From assembly GCA_963734275.1 (NCBI GenBank), contig CAVTGO010000013.1, positions 124,001 through 188,000 on the forward strand: 64,000 nucleotides of DNA. Reading direction: 5' to 3'. Each line of letters opens with the position of its first letter. Position 1 is the stretch's first letter. The stretch is from CAVTGO01 sp963734275 (GTDB lineage: Bacteria; Actinomycetota; UBA4738; HRBIN12). The position numbers were made by a program, and so were the translations under genes. Positions 7,915 to 15,054 of this stretch are shown here, one piece after another. Under the pieces are notes generated by a model that was not told where the DNA came from, made no database searches, and worked only from the letters and a program-made list of their open reading frames with translations.

Positions 7915-9531
7915 CTAGCCGGTCGCGGAGGTGCGCGGAACGGTGACGACGGTGCAGCCGAGCGTCACGGGGTCGGCAGGTGTGCAGGTCACGTCGTCGG
8001 TCCCGCCGGTCACCACGAGCACCGAGACGTGCCGCGCACCCGGGTCGAGAGCGAACGTCTCCTGGATCCGGACAGCCCCCGAGGCGTCGCCGTGCCGGGT
8101 GACGCTGCCGACCAGCACGCCGACGGTGTCGCCGGGCATGAACTCGCGGATCCGGACCTGGATCGTGTCGCGGGCCCCCACGTCGGGCACCCGGACCGAC
8201 ATCGTGGCCGACACGGGCGTGGCGACCGTCCCGACCGTCGTGGTCGGCGCCGTGAACGTCACCGGCGTCGTGAACGACACGGGGCCGCCGAACTCGACCG
8301 GGGTGGTGAACGAGACGGGCCTGGTCACGGTGACGGGGATCGTCTCCGCGCTGAACGTCACCGTCGCGGCGGGCACGGCCTCGGCGCGGTCGAGCAGCGG
8401 GGGCGCCGCCGCGAACAGCAGGGCGAACCCGAAGACGACCCCCGAGATCCCGGCGCCCCACCTGAGCATGCCGACGCGGCCAGCGTAGTGGCGGCCCGCG
8501 ACGAAGATGTCGTTCGGGTTGGTGTACGGGTCGCGCGTCGCGAACAGCGGCACCGCCGTGATGGCGACGGCTGTGGCGGCGAGCACGAACGAGAACCCGA
8601 GCCAGCCGGGCGTCTCGCGCGCGGCCTGGCCGAAGGCGCCGGTGGCCCACGCGAACAGCACGAGGCCGGCGATCGTCGCGACCTCCACGATCATCAGCGC
8701 CGTCAGCCGGCGCTCGACCCGCGCGACCTCGGCCGGCGGCGCGAGGTCGGAGGCCGTGCCCCGCTCGATCTGCGCGTCCCACGCGTCGACCGGCGTGCCG
8801 ACGACGAGCGCCGGCTCGGGCATGTCGGCGCCGGTGAACACGATCTCGTGGTGGACGGCCGGCTCGCCCTCGCGGATCGGGCAGGTCACGGCGACGCGCC
8901 ACGGCGCGGCGGGCGGCTCCTCGTCGATCGGGAGGCGCGGGGTGCTCCGGATCGCGTCGACGATCGCGTCCTCGTCTTCGCCGGCGGCCGCGAGGCTCGC
9001 CGACAGGTCGCTGAGCAGGAAGACGCCCTGGGGGATCACGCGCGAGCGGGTCTCGGGACGGGTCAGCACGGCGTGCAGACCCGGGGAACGTGACGGCGCC
9101 TGTGGAAGTTCGTCTGTCTCGCGGTCCTCCGCGGTGCCGTCCCCGTCCTCCTCGAGGACCAGGAGGTCGTCCTGCCCGGGGGAGCCGCCCAGGCGACCCG
9201 CGATCCGCCCGCTGGCGGGATCGGTGGGGAACAGGTGGTCCAGCTCGTACAGGCCGGGCGGGCGCGTCATCGTGCGCTCGGACAGCACCACGACGGGCAG
9301 GTCAGCCGGCGCCGGCGAGCCGCTCACGATGTGCTCGATGGCGGCCCGCCGCTCGTTCCAGCTGTCGAGGTGCAGGTCGCGGACCTCGTCGACCACCCGT
9401 TCGGCTGTGGCGAGGTAGGCCGTCGGGCGGGGGATGAGGGCCCGTTCCAGTCGGACCTGGGCGGTGAGGTCGATCGGCTGGTTCTCGGCGCGGTGCGCGT
9501 GCGACGGGTGTGCGCAGACGTATCTGGTCAT
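7915..9531 (-). CDS. Unknown membrane protein with cytoplasmic head and Thr/Val-rich tail
   Basis: 538 residues that I do not recognise. The N-terminal 270 residues are hydrophilic and acidic. Three hydrophobic segments follow (about 278-298, 312-332 and 358-378), then a C-terminal region of about 160 residues. That region starts with repeated Pro-Val-Ser/Thr-Phe-Thr units (for example PVSFTTPVEFGGPVSFTTPV) and ends with two cysteines within 10 residues. With three membrane passes the head and tail would lie on opposite sides of the membrane. The start Met is followed by a His/Cys pattern (CAHPSHAH) that could bind metal. It is downstream of the GcvT-like gene on the same strand with a 51-bp gap. 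Confidence 0.6.
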   Translation of the reverse strand: MTRYVCAHPSHAHRAENQPIDLTAQVRLERALIPRPTAYLATAERVVDEVRDLHLDSWNERRAAIEHIVSGSPAPADLPVVVLSERTMTRPPGLYELDHLFPTDPASGRIAGRLGGSPGQDDLLVLEEDGDGTAEDRETDELPQAPSRSPGLHAVLTRPETRSRVIPQGVFLLSDLSASLAAAGEDEDAIVDAIRSTPRLPIDEEPPAAPWRVAVTCPIREGEPAVHHEIVFTGADMPEPALVVGTPVDAWDAQIERGTASDLAPPAEVARVERRLTALMIVEVATIAGLVLFAWATGAFGQAARETPGWLGFSFVLAATAVAITAVPLFATRDPYTNPNDIFVAGRHYAGRVGMLRWGAGISGVVFGFALLFAAAPPLLDRAEAVPAATVTFSAETIPVTVTRPVSFTTPVEFGGPVSFTTPVTFTAPTTTVGTVATPVSATMSVRVPDVGARDTIQVRIREFMPGDTVGVLVGSVTRHGDASGAVRIQETFALDPGARHVSVLVVTGGTDDVTCTPADPVTLGCTVVTVPRTSATG

Positions 9532-9582
9532 GGGGCACGTCTACCCAGGTGCGAAGAACCGCAAACGCGTTCCGCCCGCCGG

Positions 9583-10797
9583 TCAGGCGCGAGGGCGTTC
9601 CCCGTCGGGGTCGTAGAAGGCCCGGTCCGTGACCGTCCCGATGGCCGACGCCTGGCCCTCGGCCGCGGTCACCGTCACCTCCTCGCCGAGTGCGGATGGC
9701 GGGAGGTAGGCCATCGCGAGCGCCCGGCCGAGCGAATGGCCCTGGTCGGCGGAGGTGACGGTGCCGACCGGCTCGCCGTCCAGACGCACCTCGTCGCCGA
9801 TCGCGGGCACGAACGACAGGTCGGGGAACGCGATCCCGAGCAGCAGCCGTTCGACGCCCTCGTCGCGCTGGCGCCGCAGCGCCTCGCGACCGACGAACCC
9901 GTCCGAGTCGAGGTCGACGGCCCACGCGAGGTTCGCCTCGAGCGGCGAGGTCGTCTCGTTCACATCGAGGCCGTAGAGGGGGTACTTCTTCTCCATCCGC
10001 ACGCTGCGCAAGGCGCCGAGACCGGCCGGCACGGCGCCGAGATCCCTGCCGGCGTCGAGCACCGCGTCCCAGACGTGCTCGGCGTAGTCGCGCGCGTAGA
10101 AGAGTTCGTACCCGAGCTCGCCCGAGTAGCCGGTCCGAGACAGGACCGCGGGGACCTCGGCGACGGTGGCGTCGGTGAAGCGGAAGTAGGGGAGCGCCTC
10201 GGTCGCCAGGTCGGCGTCGGTGATCCCGGACAGCAGCTCGCGCGAGCGCGGACCCTGGACCGACAGGTACGCGGTGCCCGAGATCGTGTTCGTCACGTAG
10301 GCCCGCCGGTCCTCGGCGTGCTCTCGGACCCACGCCTCGACGACGTCGGCACGCGCGGGGGTGGCCACCAGCCAGAAGTGCTCGGCCGAATGCCGGAAGC
10401 ACGTGAGGTCGTCCACCATCCCGCCCTCCTCGTTGCACACGGCCGAGTACAGGACGCCGCCGTCGGTCAGGCGGCGGGCGACGTCGCGCACCAGGATCGT
10501 CTGCAGGAGCGCTTCGGCGTCGGGTCCCTTGATGTCGATCGGGCCCGAGTAGTACACGTCGTACACGCCGGCGGCGCCGCGGGTGGCGAGATGCTCGTCC
10601 TCGACGCTGGTGAACACCACCGCGGCGTCGAAGCCGATCCGGTCTGCCATCTCGGCTCCGGCCTCGAGCAGCTTGTGGAAGTACGGCGTGTGTCGGCGTG
10701 CCAACCGGAGCTCCGTTCCGGGCTCGGCGATCCGGACGGGGAGGAGGATACGGCGTTCGGTCTCCCCCGTACCCGGCGTCAGGCACGCGAGAACCAC
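9583..10797 (-). CDS. GcvT-family aminomethyltransferase-like protein
   Basis: About 404 residues of the glycine-cleavage T-protein family. It shows the folate-binding barrel (GVYDVYYSGPIDIKGPDAEALLQ, GGMVDDLTCFR, SRTGYSGELGYELFYA, GLGALRSVRMEKKYPLYG) and the C-terminal GcvT barrel (GFVGREALRRQRDEG onward). T-protein relatives move a methylene group from an amine or lipoamide carrier to tetrahydrofolate. No gcvH or gcvP is nearby, so a stand-alone demethylase partner is as likely as the glycine-cleavage T-protein. The start is uncertain: GTG 10797 is in frame and lies inside the 50-bp repeat element; a downstream start would lose conserved sequence. Neighbours do not give a substrate. Confidence 0.8.
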   Translation of the reverse strand: MVLACLTPGTGETERRILLPVRIAEPGTELRLARRHTPYFHKLLEAGAEMADRIGFDAAVVFTSVEDEHLATRGAAGVYDVYYSGPIDIKGPDAEALLQTILVRDVARRLTDGGVLYSAVCNEEGGMVDDLTCFRHSAEHFWLVATPARADVVEAWVREHAEDRRAYVTNTISGTAYLSVQGPRSRELLSGITDADLATEALPYFRFTDATVAEVPAVLSRTGYSGELGYELFYARDYAEHVWDAVLDAGRDLGAVPAGLGALRSVRMEKKYPLYGLDVNETTSPLEANLAWAVDLDSDGFVGREALRRQRDEGVERLLLGIAFPDLSFVPAIGDEVRLDGEPVGTVTSADQGHSLGRALAMAYLPPSALGEEVTVTAAEGQASAIGTVTDRAFYDPDGERPRA

Positions 10798-10832
10798 CCG
10801 CGATGAGTAGCCCCGTCGTGAGCCGAAACGCT
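10783..10832. repeat. 50-bp conserved element, copy 1
   Basis: This 50-bp stretch recurs at 12469-12518 with only three mismatches (47 of 50 identical, my count). In each copy the element ends 34-35 bp before the ATG of one of the two paralogous zinc-ribbon genes. Core shared string: AGTAGCCCCGTCGTGA. The position suggests a promoter, operator or 5'-UTR element, but I see no convincing sigma-A -35/-10 pair in it. Copy 1 also covers the probable start of the leftward GcvT-like gene. Confidence 0.8.
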
Positions 10833-10866
10833 GTGGTTCCCGGGCACCGCTTCCGATAGCAGAGCT

Positions 10867-11214
10867 ATGAACATCAAGACCAAGTGCCCCTCCTGCGGAG
10901 GCGTCGAGATGGGGATCCACGAGATCTCCCTGCGCCTCAAGGCCGACGGCTCGAACGGGATCTACGGGTTCACGTGCCCGAGCTGCAGCCTCGAGGTGAA
11001 CAAGTCGGCCAGCCGCAAGACCGTCGCGCTCCTGATCGCCGCGGGCGTGGAGCCTGTCGAGGCCGACTTCGAGGCCATGGAGGCCGAGCTCCGGGCGCTT
11101 CCGGCCCAAGACCTGAGCCCGAACCCGGCCGCTCCGGCGTTCACGATGGACGACCTCATCTCGTTCCATTTCCTGCTCCTGGACGACGCGGCGCTCGACG
11201 AGCTCGTCTCCTAG
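10867..11214 (+). CDS. Small zinc-ribbon protein, paralogue A
   Basis: 115 residues. Two CxxC pairs (TKCPSCGG near residue 7 and FTCPSCS near 37) form a four-cysteine zinc ribbon at the N-terminus, and the acidic C-terminal half ends in FTMDDLISFHFLLLDD. It is clearly homologous along its full length to the protein at 12554-12907 (about 60% identical by eye). No family name comes to mind. The ribbon suggests nucleic-acid or protein binding. The gene is preceded by the 50-bp element, whose counterpart precedes the paralogue at the same distance, so the two are probably co-regulated. Confidence 0.75.
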   Translation: MNIKTKCPSCGGVEMGIHEISLRLKADGSNGIYGFTCPSCSLEVNKSASRKTVALLIAAGVEPVEADFEAMEAELRALPAQDLSPNPAAPAFTMDDLISFHFLLLDDAALDELVS

Positions 11215-11327
11215 CTCCTCCCCAGGTCCTCCGTCTCCTCCGCCACCCCGGGTCGGGTCTCACGTAGCCTGGTACGGCGGCGGATCGACCGTCCCGCTGG
11301 GATCCGTGCACGCGAGGAGGGGTATCC

Positions 11328-11549
11328 ATGGAGCAGCGACCGGACGAGGACCAGGCGATCGAGGAGCTCGAGCATGCGACCGATCCCGGACGTGCGGACG
11401 TACCCGAGGCCGACGCCTTGGAACAGGCCAAGGAGCTCGATCCCTCCGCCGAGCGCGAGCCCGACGCGGTCGGCGACAAACCCGAGTCGGACGCGCTGGA
11501 CCAGGAGCGCGACGTGGGCGACGACGAGGGCGACGTCGAGCGCCGCTGA
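11328..11549 (+). CDS. Small acidic hydrophilic protein
   Basis: 73 residues, almost half Asp/Glu, with no hydrophobic segment and no cysteine; probably intrinsically disordered. It begins at an ATG preceded by GAGGAGGGG, a good ribosome-binding site, which is the main reason to believe it is expressed. It converges with the YpfJ-like gene, separated by 2 bp. Function unknown; such proteins are often stress-associated in soil actinobacteria, but that is only context. Confidence 0.5.
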   Translation: MEQRPDEDQAIEELEHATDPGRADVPEADALEQAKELDPSAEREPDAVGDKPESDALDQERDVGDDEGDVERR

Positions 11550-11551
11550 GC

Positions 11552-12400
11552 TCAGACGGTTCCGCTGAACGTGTCGCAGGCGGCCGGGTCGCCGGTTCGG
11601 TAGCCGGTGCGGAACCAGTGCTGGCGCTGTGCCGAGGACCCGTGGGTCCAGGTCTCGCGGTTGACCCGGCCCTGGAACTGCTCCTGGATCCGGTCGTCGC
11701 CCACCGCCGCGGCCGCGCTGAGCGCGTCGGCGATGTCCTGGTCCGTGATCACCGCGATGAAGCCGGTCTCCTCGGCGTTCGCGGCCCAGGCCCCCGCGAA
11801 GCAGTCGGCCTGGAGCTCGATCCGCACGGAGGTGCTCTGCGGCCCCTGGTCGGTGCCACCCTGGTCAAGCGCGCCCAGGAGGTCCTGCACGTGATGGCCG
11901 TACTCGTGCGCGAGCACGTAGGCCTGGGCGAGCGGCCCGCTCCGCGCCCCGAAGCTATCGAGTTCCTCGAAGAAGCCGAGGTCGATGTAGATCGTGCCGT
12001 CGGCCGGGCAGTAGAAGGGCCCCACCCGGCTGGTGGCCGTGCCGCAGCCCGAGGTCGTCTGGTCGGTGAACAGGACCGTTTGCGCCTCCTGGTAGCCCTT
12101 CAGGCGGTCCCCCCAGAAAGCCTGGATGCTGTTCACGAAGCCCACGATCCGGCAGTCCTCGCTCTGCTGAGCATCCGCGCCCGTCCGGCACTCCTCGAGG
12201 TCCGAGCCCCCGCCGGTCGCCCCGTTCGGCGACCCTCCGGCGGTGAGGTTGAGCACGATGAGGACGATCACGACGAGCAGGCCGATCCCCCCGCCGCCCA
12301 TCGCCATGCCCGGGCTGAGTGATGCGCCGCCGAACGACCGCTGGCCACGCCGGTCCTGGATCTGCGAGGGATCGAGCCTCGCCCGCTTGCGCCATCTCAT
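11552..12400 (-). CDS. Neutral zinc metallopeptidase (YpfJ/KPN_02809 family)
   Basis: 282 residues. A short basic N-terminus (MRWRKRARLD) is followed by a membrane anchor (about residues 43-62, GIGLLVVIVLIVLNLTAGG) and an extracytoplasmic peptidase domain. The zinc motif is HEYGHHVQ (near residue 175), with GTIYIDLGFFEEL before it and ELQADCFAGAWA, carrying the third-ligand Glu, after it. These are hallmarks of PF04228. Cysteines near the C-terminus may form a disulfide outside the cell. Substrate unknown. ATG 12400 is preferred over the upstream in-frame ATG at 12472, which adds a low-complexity stretch running into the repeat element. Confidence 0.88.
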   Translation of the reverse strand: MRWRKRARLDPSQIQDRRGQRSFGGASLSPGMAMGGGGIGLLVVIVLIVLNLTAGGSPNGATGGGSDLEECRTGADAQQSEDCRIVGFVNSIQAFWGDRLKGYQEAQTVLFTDQTTSGCGTATSRVGPFYCPADGTIYIDLGFFEELDSFGARSGPLAQAYVLAHEYGHHVQDLLGALDQGGTDQGPQSTSVRIELQADCFAGAWAANAEETGFIAVITDQDIADALSAAAAVGDDRIQEQFQGRVNRETWTHGSSAQRQHWFRTGYRTGDPAACDTFSGTV

Positions 12401-12468
12401 GCGGGGCACCCTACCCGGCTCGACCGGTCCCACTCCTGGCGAACGGCCTCCCCTGGGACCGGGGCCGT

Positions 12469-12518
12469 GCACGTGAGAACCACCCGCGTTGAGTAGCCCC
12501 GTCGTGACCCGAAACGCT
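12469..12518. repeat. 50-bp conserved element, copy 2
   Basis: Second copy of the element at 10783-10832 (47 of 50 identical). It ends 35 bp before the ATG of the second zinc-ribbon gene and about 69 bp before the divergent YpfJ-like start. The sequence between element and start codon is not conserved between the two copies, so the element is more conserved than its surroundings. Confidence 0.8.
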
Positions 12519-12553
12519 ACGGTCCGGCGTACCTTCGCGCCGATACTTCAGCC

Positions 12554-12907
12554 ATGAGCAACATCCGGACCAAGTGCCCGAGCTGCGGAGGCGTCGAGAT
12601 GCGGCCCGCCGCCATCTCGCTGCGGATCCAGCCCGACGGCACCAGCGGCATCTTCGGCTTCACCTGCCCCGAGTGCAGCCAGGAGGTCAACCGGCCGGCC
12701 AGTGAGCGGACCGTGGCCCTGCTGATGGCCGCGGGCGTGGAGCCCACGGAGGCCTTCGACTTCGGGGTCCGTGAGGCCGAGCTCCTCCAGCTCCCGCCAG
12801 AGGACCTCAGCACCATGCCCGGCGCGCCGGCGTTCACCCTCGACGACGTGATCGCGTTCCACTTCCTCCTGGAAGACGACGCGGTGCTCGCCGAGCTCGC
12901 TGTCTAG
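12554..12907 (+). CDS. Small zinc-ribbon protein, paralogue B
   Basis: 117 residues, full-length paralogue of the protein at 10867-11214. It has the same two cysteine pairs (TKCPSCGG and FTCPECS) and the same acidic C-terminal block (FTLDDVIAFHFLLEDDAV). The loop between ribbon and tail differs in length by two residues. Together with the upstream element it looks like a duplicated gene-plus-control unit, with the YpfJ-like and acidic-protein genes lying between the two copies. The function is unknown. Confidence 0.75.
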   Translation: MSNIRTKCPSCGGVEMRPAAISLRIQPDGTSGIFGFTCPECSQEVNRPASERTVALLMAAGVEPTEAFDFGVREAELLQLPPEDLSTMPGAPAFTLDDVIAFHFLLEDDAVLAELAV

Positions 12908-12908
12908 C

Positions 12909-13085
12909 TCAGCGCTTGACCTTCCGCTCCAGCTTGCCCGCGGTGTCCTGTACCGATCCCTTGGCCTTCTGCACCGTCCCCTTCGCCTGAAGGCTCCGGT
13001 TCTTCGTCGCCTTGCCGACCGCCTTCTTCGCGGAACCCGCGACCTTGTTCGCCTTGCCCTTGGCCTGTTTCTCAGCGCCCGCCAT
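12909..13085 (-). CDS. CsbD-like stress protein
   Basis: 58-residue Lys/Ala/Gly-rich protein. The N-terminus MAGAEKQAKGKANKVAGSAK and the repeated middle LQAKGTVQKAKGSVQDTAGK are the signature of the CsbD family, small general-stress proteins of unknown biochemical role. The ATG has a purine-rich upstream sequence (GAGGAGGCAGCG). It converges with zinc-ribbon paralogue B with a 1-bp gap. It is easy to miss because of its size. Confidence 0.85.
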   Translation of the reverse strand: MAGAEKQAKGKANKVAGSAKKAVGKATKNRSLQAKGTVQKAKGSVQDTAGKLERKVKR

Positions 13086-13226
13086 CGCTGCCTCCTCTCT
13101 CGGTTTCGTGCGTCACCTCCCTGATAACCGGGCGCGACCGATGTCAAACGGCCGTCGCGACGCGAGGGTTGGCCGGCGCCCGCCCCGGGTAGGAGCGGGG
13201 GAACCGTCCGACATGAGGGGGACACG

Positions 13227-13322
13227 ATGCTCGCAGCGCAGATCGGCATCATCGGGATCGTCGTGGTCGTGCTGGTGGTTCTCGCCGTCCTATGGTTCAT
13301 CCGGGGACGACGGACCGTCTAG
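13227..13322 (+). CDS. 31-residue single-pass membrane peptide
   Basis: Short reading frame beginning MLAAQIGIIGIVVVVLVVLA and ending RGRRTV: one hydrophobic helix with a basic C-terminal end, the classic form of a small membrane protein oriented by the positive-inside rule. A GAGGGGG ribosome-binding site lies six bases before the ATG. It ends 13 bp before the PAP2 phosphatase start and may be coupled to it. No family can be assigned. Confidence 0.6.
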   Translation: MLAAQIGIIGIVVVVLVVLAVLWFIRGRRTV

Positions 13323-13335
13323 GCGCGCCCACGTC

Positions 13336-14034
13336 GTGAGGAACGAGGGGTCCAACCGCCCGGTCGTCGTCCGGCGCCGGGGCGACGTGGTCGCGCTGGT
13401 CGCGTCGATCGGCGTGATCGCGCTCTCGACGGGCGTGCTCGGGCCCGTGCGCGAGGTCCCCGACGCGGAGCGCTCGGTGTTCCGAGCCCTGAACGGCCTG
13501 CCCGACGGGCTGCGGCCGTTCGTGGTCCCGGGGATGCAGCTCGGCGCGGCGCTCGCGATCGCGATCGTCGCCGTCGTCTGCGTGCTGGTCCGGCGGCGCC
13601 GGCTGGCCGCCGTGGTCGCGGCTGCGGGGTACGGCGCCTACCTCATCGCGCGGCTCTCGAAGCTGCTCGTCGGTCGCGAGCGACCGGGCGAGCTCCTCGA
13701 CGCGATCCAGCTGCGCGACCAGGTGACCGGCCTGGGCTTCCCATCGGGGCACTCCGCCGTCTCGATGGCGATCGTCCTTGCGGTGCTGCCGTACCTCGTG
13801 ACCCGGTGGCGCTGGGCCCTGCTCGTCGTGCCGGCATTCGTCGGGTTCGCTCGCGTGTACGTCGGGGCGCACCTGCCGCTCGACGTCGTGAGCGGCTGGG
13901 CTATCGGGGTCGCGGCCGCCTTGATCACCCACCTCGCGTTCGGCGTGCCGCGGCGGATGCGTGGCTCTCGAGGCGCCGAGGATGGGGGAGAGCGGGGACG
14001 GGTGGCGGAGCGCGACCGGGAACCGGCCGTCTAG
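13336..14034 (+). CDS. PAP2-family membrane phosphatase
   Basis: 232 residues, several membrane helices. The three PAP2 motifs are present in order: KLLVGRERP (motif 1, near 114), PSGHS (motif 2, near 137) and RVYVGAHLPLDVVSG with R, H and D (motif 3, near 174). They form the active site of lipid phosphatases such as undecaprenyl-diphosphate or phosphatidylglycerophosphate phosphatases. The substrate cannot be told. GTG 13336 was chosen because it is the first start after the small membrane gene; the open frame extends upstream without resemblance to the family. The last four bases overlap the next, oppositely oriented gene through a shared CTAG. Confidence 0.88.
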   Translation: MRNEGSNRPVVVRRRGDVVALVASIGVIALSTGVLGPVREVPDAERSVFRALNGLPDGLRPFVVPGMQLGAALAIAIVAVVCVLVRRRRLAAVVAAAGYGAYLIARLSKLLVGRERPGELLDAIQLRDQVTGLGFPSGHSAVSMAIVLAVLPYLVTRWRWALLVVPAFVGFARVYVGAHLPLDVVSGWAIGVAAALITHLAFGVPRRMRGSRGAEDGGERGRVAERDREPAV

Positions 14035-14357
14035 CGACCCACGGCGCGCTGCAATTGCTGCTTGTCCATCTTCGAGCGGCCCTCGACGCCCTTGCGCCTG
14101 GCCTCCTCGTACAGCTGCGCCTTCGTTCGGCCGCCCGGGCCCGAGTGCGATCGCAGGCCGCCGCGGCGCGAGGACGAGATGTCCTTCACCGACGTACGGC
14201 TGCGCGTCTTGGACTCACCGGCTCGTGCCCGTTCCTTGTTGACGGTTCGCGCGGCGATCTCCTCGGCCGTGTCCTCGCTCCGTCCGCTCTTCTTCAGCCC
14301 CTGCTTGATGTGCTTGTACTGCCGTTCGCGCTTCGCGCTCCATGCCTTCTGCGGCAT
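14031..14357 (-). CDS. Basic 'plasmid stabilization'-like protein with Rho-N/SAP-like tail
   Basis: 108 residues, highly basic. The sequence MPQKAWSAKRERQYKHIKQG, the centre AEEIAARTVNKERARAGE and the tail TKAQLYEEARRKGVEGRSK match a widespread family often annotated as plasmid stabilization protein (ChaB-like N-terminus, Rho-N/SAP-like C-terminus). Members are usually chromosomal and their role is unproven; DNA or RNA binding is likely. Start: ATG 14357; an in-frame GTG at 14366 is possible. It converges with PAP2, the two stop codons sharing one CTAG. Confidence 0.75.
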   Translation of the reverse strand: MPQKAWSAKRERQYKHIKQGLKKSGRSEDTAEEIAARTVNKERARAGESKTRSRTSVKDISSSRRGGLRSHSGPGGRTKAQLYEEARRKGVEGRSKMDKQQLQRAVGR

Positions 14358-14388
14358 CTTGATCACGTCCTTCCGGATGAGACGACCC

Positions 14389-14706
14389 CTACACGACCTC
14401 GGAACGCTCCTCGCCCGCGCGGGGCAGCGGGTCGTCCTCCGCGGCGGGCGGGCCGAGGCCGGTCATGCCACCCCAGAACGCCCCGAGGAGCGCTCCGAAC
14501 ACGGCGCCCGCTACGACGGACCCCCACATCCCACGGGCGCCGGCCTCGAAGAAAATCATGCCGGCGCCGACGCCCAGCGCGGCGCCGATGAGCACGCCGA
14601 CGATTGATCCGAGCGCGATGCGGGGCCCCACGCCACGGCCGACGCGGTCCGAGCGGTGCGGATCGGCACCCATCGCCCGGACCGTACCCGCCTCGGCAAC
14701 GCTCAC
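14389..14706 (-). CDS. Small glycine-rich membrane protein
   Basis: 105 residues with two Gly/Ala-rich hydrophobic helices (IALGSIVGVLIGAALGVGAG and MWGSVVAGAVFGALLGAFWG), which resemble glycine-zipper membrane proteins, and a charged C-terminus. Start uncertain: GTG 14706 or ATG 14673; the longer form leaves a 13-bp gap after the upstream gene. No known family recognised. Confidence 0.55.
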   Translation of the reverse strand: MSVAEAGTVRAMGADPHRSDRVGRGVGPRIALGSIVGVLIGAALGVGAGMIFFEAGARGMWGSVVAGAVFGALLGAFWGGMTGLGPPAAEDDPLPRAGEERSEVV

Positions 14707-14719
14707 ACCTTGCGGACGC

Positions 14720-14992
14720 TCAGCCTCCCTCGCCGGACTCGTATTCCATCTGCACGACCAGCCGCTCGATGTCCGGCTCGACGGTCCACTCGAGGATCTC
14801 CTCCTGCGAGAACACGTGGCCTCCGGAACCGAGCCGGCGGATCACCTCGGCACGACCCTTGTCGGTGAGGAAGCGGAGCACGCGCACGCCATCCTCGTTC
14901 ACGAACGATGCCTCGTAGTGCCCGGGCAGTGGCCCGGCGCCCTCGTCCAGGACGTAGGGGGGTTCCTCGTCGAGACGGTAGGTCGCGATCAC
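14720..14992 (-). CDS. Small hypothetical protein (90 aa)
   Basis: Acidic 90-residue soluble protein starting MIATYRLDEEPPYVLDEGAG at a GTG. Alternating strands (HYEASFVNEDGVRVLRFLTD, RLVVQMEYESG) suggest an all-beta or alpha-beta small domain. No cysteine, signal peptide or known motif. It is the first gene of a leftward pair with the membrane protein at 14389-14706 and diverges from the PHP gene. Confidence 0.5.
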   Translation of the reverse strand: MIATYRLDEEPPYVLDEGAGPLPGHYEASFVNEDGVRVLRFLTDKGRAEVIRRLGSGGHVFSQEEILEWTVEPDIERLVVQMEYESGEGG

Positions 14993-15054
14993 GGGGCCAC
15001 CTTATCCGTTGCCTGTTCGCGACGTAACCCGGGGAACGCGGGTATGACACACGG

